A stretch of DNA of 64,000 nucleotides from Varroa destructor (GCF_002443255.2 NW_019211454.1:26109344-26173343), one strand, 5' to 3'; positions 25,001 through 36,739 are shown, counted from the first letter of the stretch. Notes: a model not told the origin generated them from the sequence alone. Translations and numbers: made by a program.

Positions 25001-28000
25001 TGGCGGAACTTATTCATTCCTTCATAACTTCAGTCAGAGACAACAAACAAGTTAATCCATGTTATTGTTAGTGAATGATACTTTGGCTAGATGAGCCGAG
25101 TCCGCCAGTATGCACTCTAAGAAACAGGCATTTATTATGCTTATTTTAGTTAATATATTTAGTGATAATGAAAAGAATAATAGGACAGTTGGGGCCCTTC
25201 TCCTATATTAGTCCTCTGAGCTAAGGCTCATGGGCCAGAACTTATTTAATTTAGTATATAAAACCTTTCGACTAGTCGGGCTAGAGTGATGGTTTTTTTT
25301 GGAGGTTTTCACACATCTCTCCGAACTCCTTGACAACTTGTCCGAAACCACCATGTGCGTTTTCATTATGTCTATGGTTTCTCCAAGCGAATCGAGACTG
25401 AGATACGTTTGCTCACCAATTGGCCGTCTTAGGTCGCGGGAAGCTTATAAATAAACGAATTTAAATTTGAGAGCGGGCCCGTTGGAGCTAACGTTAGATA
25501 TTTCGTTGCTTAAGTCAGAGAATACTGAGACTGCGTGCTTTTGGATACTGTGTTAACAGTCCACTGGTTTTTCGTGGACCTCGAGGTGGCGGGCTGCATT
25601 CATTATTTCATAGTAGCAAATGTCTCTGATGTCCATGGCAAGTACTAGCATCACTGATATTCGGCAGACCGAACTCCATTTCTCTCCACGGCGATAGCAG
25701 ACTTTCGCCACGTTCTGGCTGGCAGTATAGATAGAACCATACCTCGTCTGGACCGATCATATGCTCCAAGCGAGCTTTTTTGGTGAATAGAGTTTTGCAA
25801 ACTATGTGACACACGTTTTTAACTGGCCTCAAGTCGATTTACGTTGCACTCAGTGCCCGTATTTTGATTACAATATCTTTTGCAGAAGTTGAACGTCTTA
25901 TAAAAACTTAAGCGAAATTAAGAGAATTTCATATAGAACGAGTGACGGTTTTTCTACGTGATTTATGCTACTTCCCACTTTTGCTTTGATTGTTATTGGA
26001 TAGTGCGCATTACTAGATCACTGAATCCGACATGTACTTGTTATGTAGAGAAAACTTCTATAGACATAAAAGAACGAATGGGTTTGTATTTTTTAGGCAA
26101 TACGGTGTGTATCCGGCCAAAATTTTCTGCCTCTAAATTCTGGGACGATTGTATAAAGTACGAGGCAACTGTTACCCAATATATTGGTGAGATCTGCCGT
26201 TACCTTCTTGCACAACCGGAGAAACCGCAAGATAAGCAGCATCGCATTCGGATGATGTTCGGAAACGGTCTCCGGCCGCAGATCTGGACAGAATTCTCAC
26301 AACGGTTAGTATGAACTATTGGGTTAAATGTTCTACTTTGTATTACGATACCTCACGACCTTTAGTCCTATTACGCTTATGTAGATAATAATAATAATAA
26401 TACTGTCGGTTCCCTGTGCTATTTTTCTGCACAGATGAAAGAAGCGGATACGTGTCTCACTTTTTGTATAACCTAAAGAAATTTTACATGTGTTTTTATG
26501 TGATATATACGCAAGCTACATGTACGTTGACTAGTATGTCATGGGAAAAGTCGCTTGTGATGTTTATTCTGCTTTTTCGCACACCAGCGTTAAGAGAAGC
26601 TAGATGTATAGTGAAAACAGCTTTGTTTTCTATCACTTTACTTCTGTTTTGTCTGTTCTGTGTATTTTTTTGTCTCGCATAATTTAATAAGCCACATGAA
26701 CCTTGCTTTCGTTTTTCGACCCTTTTATTACTAGCTATTGTTAATATGGACTCTGCACTTACGCTACGCACGTACAAGGTGTATTATAGATATTTATTGG
26801 CCACTCGTATTGTTCTTGATGTCATATATCGTAATAGTAACCAGAGTTAGCGCTGCCTTTTTTTTTCTACTGTGAATTTTTACTTTTTTTGCTCTACTGT
26901 GAATCAATTAGATTCAACATTACGAACCTTCGCGAATTTTACGGCTCAACGGAGGGTAACGCACACGTAATGAACATTGACAATACTGTTGGAGCAGTTG
27001 GATTTGTGTCCCGCATCGCCGAAAACGTTCATCCTGTTCGACTAATCAGAATCGATGAGTCTACAGGCCTACCGATGAGAAATGGCAAGGGCCTTTGCAT
27101 TCCGTGTCAACCAGGCCAAGTCGGCGAATTAGTTGGTGTAAGTTCATCTCTGCTTTAGTTTGTTATAGGAGGACGTCTCTAACTGCTCTAGGTAATAAGT
27201 TCAACTAATCTGATAGGTACCTGTTGTTCTAATAAGATGTACCTTCTTATATTAATGAGCTCTAATAAATCAAGTTATACGACAAAAAGCATTCATATTG
27301 TGATCCTATGTCCATTGATCTAAATAACACATAGAAGAAAAGGCGCAATTATATGTATTGCAATGTCGTTCGAGTCTGTCCAGTAGAGAGTGCTCCTCGT
27401 AACTTGACGTCATTTTTGCCTTTCGACTAGAAAAGGTGATCTGCTCCGGTAGGAGGAACGATCAGTCAATTCCTATCATGCCGCGCTCTTATTAGATCAG
27501 TTTGTATGGTCATTTGAACGTAAGGCCTTATGTTTCAGGTAGATTGTTAGTACTTTAGATCTGATAGAGTAGCATGGTCTGTCCATTGACTTTTTTTTGT
27601 ATCTAATGAGATCCTATTAGGAGTGAGCAAAAAGCTTCTCGCCTTATTATGTCTTATGCTTTCGATAATTGGCTTTAGCATATATTGCTGATATCTAGAG
27701 TTACGCATTCGGTATATTTTACTTTTTTTTTTTTTTTTTTTTAACAAAAGCCGTTTTTTTTTGCTGAGTGTATTTGATACGTATAAGCAGAATTGGACCC
27801 ACCCAGTGGATGCTGAGTATCTGCTTTCTGAAGTACCATCTATCCCATATCGAACGTATGGTTGTTTCAAACGGCGGCTACAACAATGAGCACTCATCCA
27901 TTCGTTCCATCAGTTACGCTGCCCACAATTAACGCGTCGTTATCGTCAACTTTTTTCGTTTTCGTTGTTTATGTTACCTATAACGTTCTTAAACTGACCC

Positions 28001-31000
28001 TTTTTTGTCCTGGCGAAAAGGTCGTTGACCTAAGAAGGAAGCGAGTCATTTGTTAACAAAAAAAAGGTGGCTAACACACATATCTTTAAGTAACCTGCGG
28101 TTGAAAATGAATAGGGAGGAATCCAGACAACGGCACCAGAGGGCGCTGTTTACATTCTAGCCAGGAATGAATCCGATCCGCAAAAGGAAACAAAAAATCA
28201 GGTAGATGAGTTTCCAATGGTCGCAAATTTGCACATCCGTGTAGGAACTACGATAAATATTTATCTGTGGACGTGAGTTGGCTTCCTGCGATATAGGTCT
28301 CTTCTTTGTTTTTCGTCGAAACGCTTCTTTTTGGCTTCCCATATTTACGGTGGGCATGTGAGTAATGCGGTTTCAACATCTGCATGGTTAGGTTTTTGGC
28401 AGATTTGTTCCTGGTTATTCCTGAAGTTAATTGATGTTAATTTTTCATGGTCTTTTAGTTGTGTAGTGTCAATGTCATGGCTTTCTTTTTCCACCATATT
28501 TCTAGGTGAATCAGCATTTCGCATGGCTTATAATACTGATCTAGCGTTTTAAAATCATTTGTAAAATTCTTCTTGCACGGTGAAATCCTGCAAACAGTGA
28601 GCTAAAATTGTTTTTGTTTTTTAAAATAAACAAATCAGTTCTTCTCGTAATCAAACTCATAGGAGACGTAATAAAAAGAGATAATACGAAAAATCGTATA
28701 ATGTGCTGATGCTTTAGGTGCAGGGTCTCAAACTTGGTATACCATAGACTACGTCAAAGCACGTGCTCTGAAACGTGTCGTGAAAAAAATCCCGTGTCGA
28801 AGACTATCTTCGTTAATCATCATATTTGTGTTGAAAACCCTTGTAAACAGTTACTGATTATTGACCGAGCGTAGAGCATTATTAGTACAGTTTGATATAA
28901 AATCGAATGGATTACTCTTCACACAGATTAATATTAGAATTTTATTAAATGTCTTGTCAGCCCCTTCTTTATTAGTTTATTGTCAATTTTAGTTTAGCCA
29001 GCTTTTAAGATTATAGTAAGGCAACATTTTATTGGAATGGCAAGGTTTGAGTGGCTAATTCACGTCTCTTTGGGCGCGTTCCCATAGTAACCATAACTAA
29101 AAGGCACCTGGCTGTGTTGATTCAAATCGGGGCGTTGGAAAAAATGATCAGTAAAAATTAATTACGTGGAAGATAAGGAGTAAAGGAACAAATAGGGAAA
29201 ATAAGGTATTGCTCTTTATACAGTTTCCATGTATCTGTTGGAAAAACTTATCATGATAAGTCCTTTTCAGCTACCAATGGGGCCAAGTCACTAACGCCAC
29301 ACGTAAAAATAAGTGATTCCGAGGACTTGTTCACATACAGCTCATAATTGAAAATGGTAAATGAATAATAAAAAAAAAATTGTCTATGTATTCAGAAAGG
29401 TGCGTTTAGGGAGTGCTTTGACAAAAATTCCCCTACGCGAAGCTGTGTTGGTTAATCATGACAGTCGGTTGTCTTTGGCCTATTTAAAACTCTCGAGGTC
29501 GTGTGGCCGCTCATTATGACCAGCTGTTGAGCCTGCTGAGGTGTACTAGCTACATTTTTGTAGAAAATGAAATGCCTTACTTTTCACTTGGATGAATACC
29601 AGAATACCATTTAGTGTAATGCCAGCCTTTTCGGTAAGTGTTTCTTATCGGTTTGAAAGTTTAGGTCAGTTTTATTGCCAAGTTGAATTGTAATAGTTTC
29701 AAGATCACAATAGGATAGCGTGTTACTATCATACTTGATAACAGCGGCTGTCTATGTCTGTGTGCATATGTGATAATTCTGTATAACGGAGGTATTGCTT
29801 CATTGTTTTAGCTGGCTTTGCTCAAAGCTCTCCTACTCTTACAGGTTATCCGGGTGAACGATCATATCCATTCTTTCGATGGATATGCATCTCAGCAGGC
29901 GACATCAAAAAAGATGTACCGCGACGTCTTTCGTAAAGATGACGCTGTTTTTGCCTCAGGTGACTTGCTCGTTATGGACGAATTTGGATATTTGTTCTTC
30001 AAAGACCGCACCGGAGACACATTTCGTTGGAAGGGTGAAAACGTCTCCACATCGGAAGTCGAAGGAATAGCAGCGAGGTCAGTTGAGCTGGGAGTTTATA
30101 CCGTTGAACTTTGGTTTTTCCCGTCTACTTTTGACTAATCTTATGCTAACGTATAAAACACACCAATGCCAGTATGTGTTAGAGAATGTGGTTGAGACGG
30201 CTGTAACCTTATAACTGTGTGTATAACTGTTTTAGTAAGTATATAACTGTAATAAGGGACCCGTTTTTTTCTGCGGTCTGGTCGCTATAAGCGTAGTAAC
30301 CGTAGAAGTACGAGCTCTTTAACTTGGCCCTTAACACCCTTCTCATGTGAACTCTGAACATTTTTTAGAGATACTAGTGCAAGCAATAATAACTTTTCAT
30401 TCGCAAGTATATCGGCATGTTTTGCATTGGTGCCTGCAAAGAGGATTGAGTTGTTGTGTGACGCACTTATTTGGGCGGCATTTTCAAATCTCACTGACAG
30501 TGAAATTTCCCTTTACGCTTCTTCTTCTTTGCCCGTTTTCTCCTATGCGTGCTCGTTTTCGTCCGGTTATTAGCGGATGTTTGATGACTATAGGGCAGCG
30601 TAAATAATGTTGAGTTTGCTCTCGATGGAGCAACAATTTCGCTGCTAGTAATGGTAGAGCAACCAGGCATCGAATAAGACGTAAGCGGTGGTGGGACCTT
30701 TGCTGAAATTGAAAATTGCGCCACTTCGGAGGTAGATGAATGTTCAGACAGCAACGGACGCTCACAACAGGCAGTCATCTACTTTGGATACTGGATGCAA
30801 TCGTCTACGCTCTTCTAAAAACTTGGAAATTCTAAAAACGGACGTTTTGTCTGACCGAGACAACGGATTTATAATACCAATTTGCATTTTAGTACACGAT
30901 ATTTGTATTACAGAATATCAAAGTGATCTGAGTCTACTTCGGAGAGTCGGATGCAAAGACGGAGAAGATGGTGTGTAGGGAATGCCACGACGCGCAAGTG

Positions 31001-33144
31001 ATGGCGCGTTCTCTGTTGCTTTTTAGGCAAAAAGGTCAATAGATTTAAATTTATTGTATTTTCGATACTTCGGAGAATAAAGAGTTGTTGACTGCCAGCA
31101 CACTGCGGTTTATCGGGCCTTGAAAACTATTCAATCTCGAAAAATGTCTCCGTATATCGATGACAACATGTCCTATATATACATTATATATTTCATCTAA
31201 TAGATTTGCTTCGGTAAGGATAAAGTTATTTCTTCTGGTTGATTACACGTAGTGTAAAATATTTGATCGACCTGAACCGTTTCGGCGCATAACTGAGGAA
31301 AGAATGTCCGAATACTAGGATTCAATGAATATTGCGGCATGAAAAAGGATGAAACGAGCGACGATTGCTTCAAAGATGTTGGAATTTTCTGACACATCCT
31401 CCCCGTAGAGTTCTATAGCCGCTGTCGCCAAAGCGGAAGTGTAAATTTCTGATCAACTGACATCAGCAGGGAGGAACTGCTTGTCCTTACCGTGCCTTTG
31501 GACCTGAAAACAGGAGAGGCGAACAGAGAAAGAGGCAATCGACAACTGAATGGGGAATAGAGAAAGAGCCGATGCTGCGCAAAATGGGTTGCGCGTCAGC
31601 TAACCTAGGTGGAAAATGGGGCAAAGCGTCACATCAATTGACTGTTGTGGGGTGGCGTCCTCTCTTCATTACCACTGAAGCGTTTCATTTACGATCCTAA
31701 TTTCAATGTGTCAATGGAGTATCGAGTTTTCTCTCCTGGAGAATGTATTTCAGCTGCCTCAATCCCTTGTACAACATCCTCGGGCAGTCTAATAGATTCT
31801 CATGCTGTTAAAGCACGTTAGGCCGTCTTGTATTTTTTGATGTTACCACTTTTTGTTTGTTGTGACGCTTAACTAAATGTGAACAGCATGCAAGGGCGAG
31901 CCAACGATGACTGTGACCTTTACATACTTGCACGATTGCCTATCGGGTACTATCATGACGGAATTTAAACCTCTTGTAAAGCCTTTGTATAAGTAGCTCG
32001 GCATGAATGTTGCACGTTGGCCACTTTATGAAGAGGTACTTAGTAAGCAATAAAATCCATGAGCGGATTCATATGGCGGGGAGACGAAAGACTGGCTGAA
32101 GACTAGCAGTTTAGCAAATTATCATTGTCATTCTAGAAAATGTTAAAAAAGTAAATAGATGGCCGTTATTTGGCACAATTCTTTAAGGTCATATTAATTC
32201 AGCTAACGCCCATATCAGTTGTAGCGCGATACGTTTATCTCAGAGCAACCCGCTACATTCGCTCTCAGATAACCGACATTTAAACAAGCTCGATTCCTAT
32301 TTGATCTGCTGAAGCGTACTGACTGTATAATGCTGTTTTCGATAGCCGAAGTTTTTGTTCGGTGGTCATCAGACGTGGCCATAAGTATGGCTGAATTGTT
32401 CTACATAAGCCTCTTCTAATGACTTAGGGCAAACCTAACTTCTGTACATGTCTTTTTGATCTTGTGCAAGGATTCTGAACATGGTGGATGTTGTTTGCTA
32501 TGGAGTACCACTTCCTGGTTCTGAGGGTCGCGCAGGAATGATCGCCGTTGCAGATGCTAACGATGCCTTTGACCTGAATCACTTCCTCTCCGAGATTCGT
32601 CTCTCACTGCCCGCATACGCAGTTCCACTCTTCGTGCGAAAACTCCGTCAGGTCGACACGACAGGTTTGTAAGCTAGTTAATATTTTCATGCTTATACTA
32701 AAGCCTTTATTTTTTTAGATTATAAAAAGTACAAAGTTTACTGCTCTGTACGGTACATTGCAACGTTTCTGTGTTAATCTATTCTCAAACAGCCATGTAT
32801 CACGACATTATTTGGTTGAAATCGGCGCGCATATTTGGCTGTGCCGCTATTCGTTAATAATTTGGAGCTTGGTCAGCGTCTACAAGGGCCTTCGTAGCTA
32901 ATGGAGGGTGTTTTTGGTATAAAACAATAGCATTAACATTAGGTCTTTTGCATTAATATTTAATATGACGAATACGCTGTCTCACTATTTAGGAACATAC
33001 AAGCTGAAAAAGGTCGAGCTGCAGAAGGAGGGCTTCGATATTAATCTGACCAAGGACCCCATCTATTTCCTCAAGGATGAGGCCTACATTCGAATCGATC
33101 AGCATCTCCTACAGCAGATCAACGATTGCAAGATCCGAGTCTAG
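720..33144 (+). CDS. Fatp: Long-chain fatty acid transport protein / acyl-CoA synthetase (FATP, SLC27A1/4-like), 9 exons, 5'-partial
   Basis: FATPs are membrane-bound acyl-CoA synthetases that activate long- and very-long-chain fatty acids with ATP and CoA, driving uptake at the plasma membrane or ER. Nine exons (720-870, 4208-4445, 13776-13943, 17299-17496, 26097-26304, 26912-27137, 29845-30077, 32471-32664, 32993-33144) splice in one frame at GT-AG sites into 588 residues with no internal stop. Numbering from the first full codon (721): the AMP-binding motif TSGTTGLPK is at residues 193-201, EFYGSTEG at 329-336, SGD at 434-436, and the FATP/VLACS signature [16 protein letters not shown] at 450-465. 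The family is usually 620-650 residues, so the N-terminal membrane anchor (about 40-60 residues) is missing. The first exon begins with the last base of a split codon, so an upstream exon must exist outside the window. All key motifs are intact. The family call is very secure; assignment to the FATP1/FATP4 branch is by general resemblance. Confidence 0.96.
1163..1211. repeat. Compound (TA)n/(CATATA)n microsatellite
   Basis: Alternating ta/ca dinucleotides, ending in a pure (TA)n run of about 22 bp. Confidence 0.85.
2680..3113 (+). mobile_element. Decayed mariner-family transposase fragment
   Basis: Broken reading frames preserve the C-terminal half of a mariner (Tc1/mariner superfamily) transposase. 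The order is [10 protein letters not shown], then [10 protein letters not shown], an [10 protein letters not shown] segment corresponding to the usual DNARPHTS, then [12 protein letters not shown] (2903-2938; the third catalytic aspartate is codon 2924-2926), then [16 protein letters not shown] and EKWQNI. There are in-frame stops (including 3057-3059) and at least one frameshift, so it cannot make an active enzyme. Terminal inverted repeats were not found. It sits in the first FATP intron of the window, on the sense strand. Homology may extend upstream to about 2480, but that part is too degraded to be sure. Confidence 0.85.
4208..4445 (+). CDS. Fatp: FATP coding exon
   Basis: The acceptor ttgcag ends at 4207 and the donor GT is at 4446. 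It starts in phase 0 and ends with one base of a glycine codon completed at 13776. It encodes the conserved N-terminal adenylate-forming segment, including [29 protein letters not shown] and [10 protein letters not shown], matching the FATP consensus closely. Confidence 0.96.
4550..4735 (-). mobile_element. tRNA-derived SINE
   Basis: On the minus strand there is a good RNA polymerase III A box, TAGCCTAGTGG (4722 down to 4712). A perfect B box, GGTTCGAACC (4668 down to 4659), follows 43 bases later, which is tRNA-like spacing. The flanking sequence does not fold into a clean T-arm or acceptor stem, so it is not a functional tRNA gene. A GC-richer body follows the tRNA-like head down to about 4550, in an otherwise AT-rich intron, as in SINEs. 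The boundaries are estimates; no target-site duplication was identified. Confidence 0.6.
9031..9052. repeat. (ATA)n trinucleotide tract
   Basis: About six to seven tandem ATA/TAA units directly after an AT-rich TA stretch at 9003-9030. Confidence 0.75.
12730..12819 (+). repeat. 90-bp direct repeat, copy 1
   Basis: Starts at caaaacctgctaccc and ends at ataatgaaa. It is identical to 13533-13622 except for one C/T difference in cctta(c/t)agaa. This copy sits inside an open frame of 107 codons (12675-12998) that resembles nothing I know. Confidence 0.95.
13533..13622 (+). repeat. 90-bp direct repeat, copy 2
   Basis: The second copy lies 803 bp downstream of the first in the same orientation, 89 of 90 bases identical. 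The flanks share no similarity beyond the repeat and no clear target-site duplication is visible. It lies 150 bp before the FATP exon at 13776. Confidence 0.95.
13776..13943 (+). CDS. Fatp: FATP coding exon
   Basis: The acceptor AG is at 13774-13775 and the donor GTACGT starts at 13944. Two bases complete the glycine split from the previous exon, and one base starts the aspartate completed at 17299. This is the least conserved part of the family (linker between the N-terminal region and the AMP-binding loop); its placement rests on phase matching and on the following [10 protein letters not shown]. Confidence 0.9.
14570..14794 (-). mobile_element. Possible decayed mariner-family transposase fragment
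   Basis: A minus-strand open frame contains [11 protein letters not shown] followed, 13 residues later, by SDSDHHLF (DHHLF at 14656 down to 14642). The order and spacing match the stretch around the DNARPHVA and APxDYHLF motifs of mariner transposases, but the intervening proline-rich PHPPYSPD block is lost. It is shorter and weaker than the other relics; chance resemblance is possible. Confidence 0.45.
15620..15642. repeat. Short perfect stem-loop
   Basis: Arms CCGGTTCAT and ATGAACCGG (9 bp each) flank a 5-base loop. No associated gene or run of T; probably of no functional significance. Confidence 0.6.
17299..17496 (+). CDS. Fatp: FATP coding exon with AMP-binding P-loop motif
   Basis: The acceptor gatttcag ends at 17298 and the donor GT is at 17497. 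It encodes [18 protein letters not shown], with the ATP/AMP-binding motif at 17319-17345, followed by [10 protein letters not shown], the standard FATP order. Phases match on both sides. Confidence 0.97.
17840..17863. repeat. 24-bp perfect AT palindrome
   Basis: ATCC, then alternating TA, then GGAT: the sequence equals its own reverse complement. It sits 20 bp after another short TA tract. Confidence 0.85.
18861..18887. repeat. (GTCA)n tetranucleotide microsatellite
   Basis: Six perfect GTCA units plus GTC, immediately preceded by an 11-base T run. Confidence 0.95.
18991..19025. repeat. (AT)17 microsatellite
   Basis: An uninterrupted alternating AT run of 35 bases, about 100 bp after the GTCA repeat. 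Confidence 0.95.
26097..26304 (+). CDS. Fatp: FATP coding exon
   Basis: The acceptor ttttttag ends at 26096 and the donor GTTAGT starts at 26305. It encodes [27 protein letters not shown] and [11 protein letters not shown], hallmark FATP sequence. It enters with two bases of a codon and leaves with two, fitting its neighbours. Confidence 0.97.
26305..26911 (+). other. FATP intron (0.6 kb)
   Basis: A GT-AG, phase 2 intron. It includes an ATA trinucleotide tract near 26386-26402. Nothing else was recognised. Confidence 0.85.
26912..27137 (+). CDS. Fatp: FATP coding exon with EFYGSTEGN motif
   Basis: The acceptor AG is at 26910-26911. The strong donor GTAAGT starts at 27138; an alternative GT at 27136 would break the frame with the next exon. 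It encodes [18 protein letters not shown] and [14 protein letters not shown]. It ends in phase 0. Confidence 0.97.
27138..29844 (+). other. FATP intron (2.7 kb)
   Basis: A GT-AG, phase 0 intron. It contains a long poly-T tract (about 27724-27742). Nothing coding was recognised. Confidence 0.85.
29845..30077 (+). CDS. Fatp: FATP coding exon with FATP/VLACS signature
   Basis: The acceptor cttacag ends at 29844 and the donor GTCAGT starts at 30078. It encodes [27 protein letters not shown] and the [10 protein letters not shown] part of the family signature, including the conserved aspartate and lysine region of the adenylation fold. It exits with two bases of an arginine codon. Confidence 0.97.
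30078..32470 (+). other. FATP intron (2.4 kb)
   Basis: A GT-AG, phase 2 intron. It contains a GC-richer stretch at about 30484-30778 that is open in two minus-strand frames; neither product resembles a known family. The rest is AT-rich without recognised features. Confidence 0.8.
32471..32664 (+). CDS. Fatp: FATP coding exon
   Basis: The acceptor gcaag ends at 32470 and the donor GT is at 32665. It encodes [20 protein letters not shown] and, near the end, [11 protein letters not shown], the family's C-terminal subdomain. Phases match on both sides. Confidence 0.97.
32665..32992 (+). other. FATP intron (328 bp)
   Basis: A GT-AG, phase 1 intron and the shortest of the gene. No features were seen inside. 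Confidence 0.9.
32993..33144 (+). CDS. Fatp: FATP last coding exon with stop
   Basis: The acceptor tatttag ends at 32992. It encodes [16 protein letters not shown] and then KDPIYFL, as in FATP C-termini, ending at TAG 33142-33144. The preceding intron is short (328 bp). Confidence 0.97.
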
Positions 33145-33260
33145 GCCAGACTCGTCGCGTGTCGGCAATATCTTCCCTGAGGGCACGACTCGGACCTCAT
33201 AGGACATCGTTTTCCCACAGGCAGCAAGTTTACCTTCAGTAAACAAAATAAACTGGCTTC
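33145..33260 (+). terminator. FATP 3' UTR with AATAAA polyadenylation signal
   Basis: A canonical AATAAA lies at 33247-33252, 103 bases after the stop codon, and is the first in the 3' flank. It is the most likely poly(A) signal; the cleavage site itself cannot be seen. Confidence 0.6.
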
Positions 33261-35019
33261 TATGAACAGTCGATCATCTGGTACCACTATTCCATTTTCA
33301 GCAGCTGATGGAGTCGTGCCGCTCATCGTGTACAAATTCAATAGGACCGATCGAGTCCCACGATGTACTAAGTCGATTGCATATGGGAATCATGCGGATT
33401 TCGAAATATAATAAGGCTAATAACATCCTGTCGACAAGTGTGAATGACAAATAAGGTAGGAAATATAGGCACTCTACAGATACGGATCACACTTCCATTG
33501 TTTACGATCGTTAACGCGAAAGAGTGACTATTGTCGTAGTTTCGTTAGTTTTCTACTGTCTATTCTGAGACCTAATTCTGGCCACGCACTCTTTGGTCGC
33601 CGAGCAATTGACGCAATATGTGATCTTGTTCGTATATGAAATGTCGCAAAAATCATAGAACAGACACGTGCTACGCATTCACCCCCTAAAATATTAGGGT
33701 TAGAGAGAGAGAGGACCTTTCGCAGAGTCTATAAATGCCGTGAGCCGCATGAGCCAGAGGGATGTTCATGGCCTTATTAAATAATCATAATAAACATAAA
33801 ACAGAGAGCTAAAGTTTAATAGCTCAGCTCGTTTTTGACTTTTGTATCAGGGAGTGGTAATAATGGGCGGATTTAATGTAAATTGCGGTTTCAAATATTT
33901 ACAACACGCTATTGTCTATAGACAGACAAATTCGATAATTTATGTTAGGAATATAGGCACGAGATAATAGTAATAAAAAGAGATGCGAAAAAGTTACTAA
34001 ACTGATAGCTTGTACAATGAAAATTTTGTGTTTTGTGAAAAGTTTTTACATCTCTAGTAGAAAAATCATAGATAGTTCATAGAGTCCCGATATCTTTTAC
34101 TGATAAATGTCGTATTCATTACCAGGTTCGGTCAACTTTGCATTTCAGCGCCTTTGTCTTATAGTAGATGGCTGTGCGAATGTGATACACAGTGTACCGT
34201 ATAATATTCTATGTAATAATGATGATAATTACCATGTTGATGAGTGAAATTATATTCATATAGGGAAAAATATTTGTTATTATATGCTATTCGCTCTATC
34301 CTGTCCATATATATGTGCAACCATGTGGCTGATAGGTGTTTTGCAAAAAAAATGTGGCCGATTGAATAAACGTATACGATACACACAAACATCTTTCCAA
34401 CATTACCAAAACAGCGACAGAAGGACTGACGTAGTTATTCAAGCGTGTCATAACGTGAGGTCTGAGATATTGTTGGTTTTTTTTTTTACTACTTTTTTCG
34501 ATTTTACATCGAGTACAGACGACTGGGATGTGACAGCATCACCAAAAATCAAACGACATTCGGGTTACGGGATAAGGAATAAATGTCAGATAATATTTTG
34601 ATTACACAAGTAAAAATAAATGTATTTTAGAAGTAAACGATCTAGCTTTTTCCTTTGACTCGACGGCTTCATGTACTATTAGAGTGTTCATTTTTGAGTG
34701 AACTTCATTAGGCAGTAAAGCGTTCCTCAACTCTAGTTGTGAGATGAGAAATGATGATTATTCGCTAATGTTCTAGACACTGGCAATGGCTGCAAGATCA
34801 ATCAGAAGAATTCTATAATTTGAGGTACCCTGATTACAGAGGGGTATTCATAGATAGCTCGCAACATTCGTGCACCAATTGTCTCGTTTTTCTTTTGTTT
34901 TGTAAATTTCGTCACACTGTAGTCTATAAGAACAGATCCGTGTTACTGGCATCCAAATCGATCGTTCGAAAACATCTAGCAAGACATCTAGAAACCAAAG
35001 CAATCAAGCATAGATTTGA

Positions 35020-35301
35020 CGATTCCTCATGGTTCAGCATGGCAACACCAGTCTCACACATCTGCCGTGACCTATTATGGAATGACCTGTCCTGTTCGTT
35101 TAATAGTCCTGACCGTACCCCTTCCTATTATCGCTTTTTTTTTGCAGAACGCCCTTAACATGGAACATTGTATACGTTCAAAGGATGCATACTGACTAAT
35201 AGATCACAAACAATGATACTAACCTCTGAAAAATTTTCAGTGAAAAGCTGCCTGAAATATGCGACAGGGTCATTGCTAGTAGCGGCCAATACATGGGCTA
35301 A
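35020..35301 (+). mobile_element. Decayed mariner-family transposase C-terminal fragment
   Basis: The order of motifs is mariner: ATPVSHICRDLL (for the DNATPHVS region), then SPDRTPSYYRFF where families have SPDLAPSDYHLF, then after a frameshift in a T run (about 35135-35144) LQNALNMEH, and finally EKLPEICDRVIASSGQY (35242-35292) ending at TAA 35299-35301. The third catalytic aspartate has become tyrosine (codon 35126-35128). The part from 35145 to 35241 is poorly conserved. It is clearly non-functional. Confidence 0.75.
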
Positions 35302-36739
35302 AGTTGTCTCGGAACGTAGTTCTTTTCATTGAAAATTTGGTAAAAATCTAATGTGAATTTATAGGACGATCACAATATTAGGCTTATCAATCGTTTCTTT
35401 ATGCTATACCTGACATGTAGCCTTTAGCTAGGCTACTTTCAGGCTGGATCAGCCTCCTTCGAGAAAAGTAAAACACACATCCTTAACATCCGCCATTTTG
35501 TACAACGTTTAACTTGTATTTAGTTATTTAAAAACATCAATACATTGGCCCTTTGAATTTTCGCTTTTGATTAATTAGTGAAACACGAAATACGAGTTCT
35601 CTCAATATTGGCAAGCGTCCTTTAGCTCGTTGTGCGGAACGGACGTCCCCACAAGATCTTAGAGGAACCTTCCCGGACGAACGGAACTTCGTACAAGCTC
35701 GCCGAATTTGAGAAACTTTTTGTGATCATTCGTAGTAAGTTGTTTTTGTCATGCAATAAGAAAAATCTGTATGTATGTTCCATTTTAGCATACACACATG
35801 TCCGTTCGTCATTTAATGACTCTATTATTAAGGTGTACACAAATCAGCAACCGCTTCGACTAAAAAGGATCCTTTCAGTTCATTCGATGGGTAAAATCGT
35901 CAAGGCATATTCGCTTTCGTATGACCGTAACGATAACACTCTGGATTTATCGGCGGCGAAAAAATACCTTTGAAAAATAAATCACATGAGAACACTTACG
36001 GGTTTCCTTAAATCGATTTCGATCATCGAAATGACAGACTCTAAAGTATACCGAATGATTTGATAAGACAAAGGCCCACGAAAATGGGATGTGAAACGCT
36101 CACTTAGCTCCCTTAGGGAGAATAGTAATGCTCACACACCAGCGAGGGATCCCACTAAGTATATCTAGCTTTTGATACAACGACAAAGCTCGATAGGGTG
36201 CTGATTTTTTTTCTAGCCACATGATTTTCAGGACAGATATGTCAGGCAATCAATATGAGTCGCATCATGTACATCGGTGTTGGTGTCATTTGTCAGGAAG
36301 TTGTCAATGGGATAAAGCTAGTGGAAGGGCTAACTTTTAGGTAAGAGTATTTTAACGTGAATAGAATTTCTATGCATATATTTGCTGTCGTTTACAATTA
36401 TATTACGATAGAGGCGTACAAACTGTGCTGGCTTAGGAAAAAAATTACGCTGTTCATGGCCAAGGGGCATTCTAGGAAAATCGGTCTGAAAGTGGTTCTG
36501 TCGATTCTGTTAGCATTTCTGTGCACTGAATGCTCCTCGTAGCGGTCACAATTACGAAAAAGTTTGTAAAATTCTAGCGAAAGTTGAGCGAGTAGCCATG
36601 AAACCGCTAATGATCTAAACATCTATCACCAAACAGGTTTAAACCATAGGAAAAAAAAGCCTAGACGTTCGAGTTCGACAGAAATTGGCATCAAAGAACT
36701 TAGATGATCATATACTCGTCGGCGAAACTCTAAAAAAAC

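Larger units (their letters stand above)
17497..26096 (+). other. FATP intron (8.6 kb)
   Basis: A GT-AG, phase 1 intron. It contains an AT palindrome (17840-17863), a GTCA tetranucleotide repeat (18861-18887), a TA microsatellite (18991-19025) and a tRNA-like A-box motif near 20876. No exon or transposase was recognised; the short open frames in it are unconvincing. Confidence 0.8.

Noticed and set aside
25608..25832. Minus-strand frame with [14 protein letters not shown], reminiscent of the first catalytic motif (GDEtW) of mariner transposases
   Set aside because: The match is confined to a few residues, the surrounding motifs do not follow, and the aspartate spacing is off.
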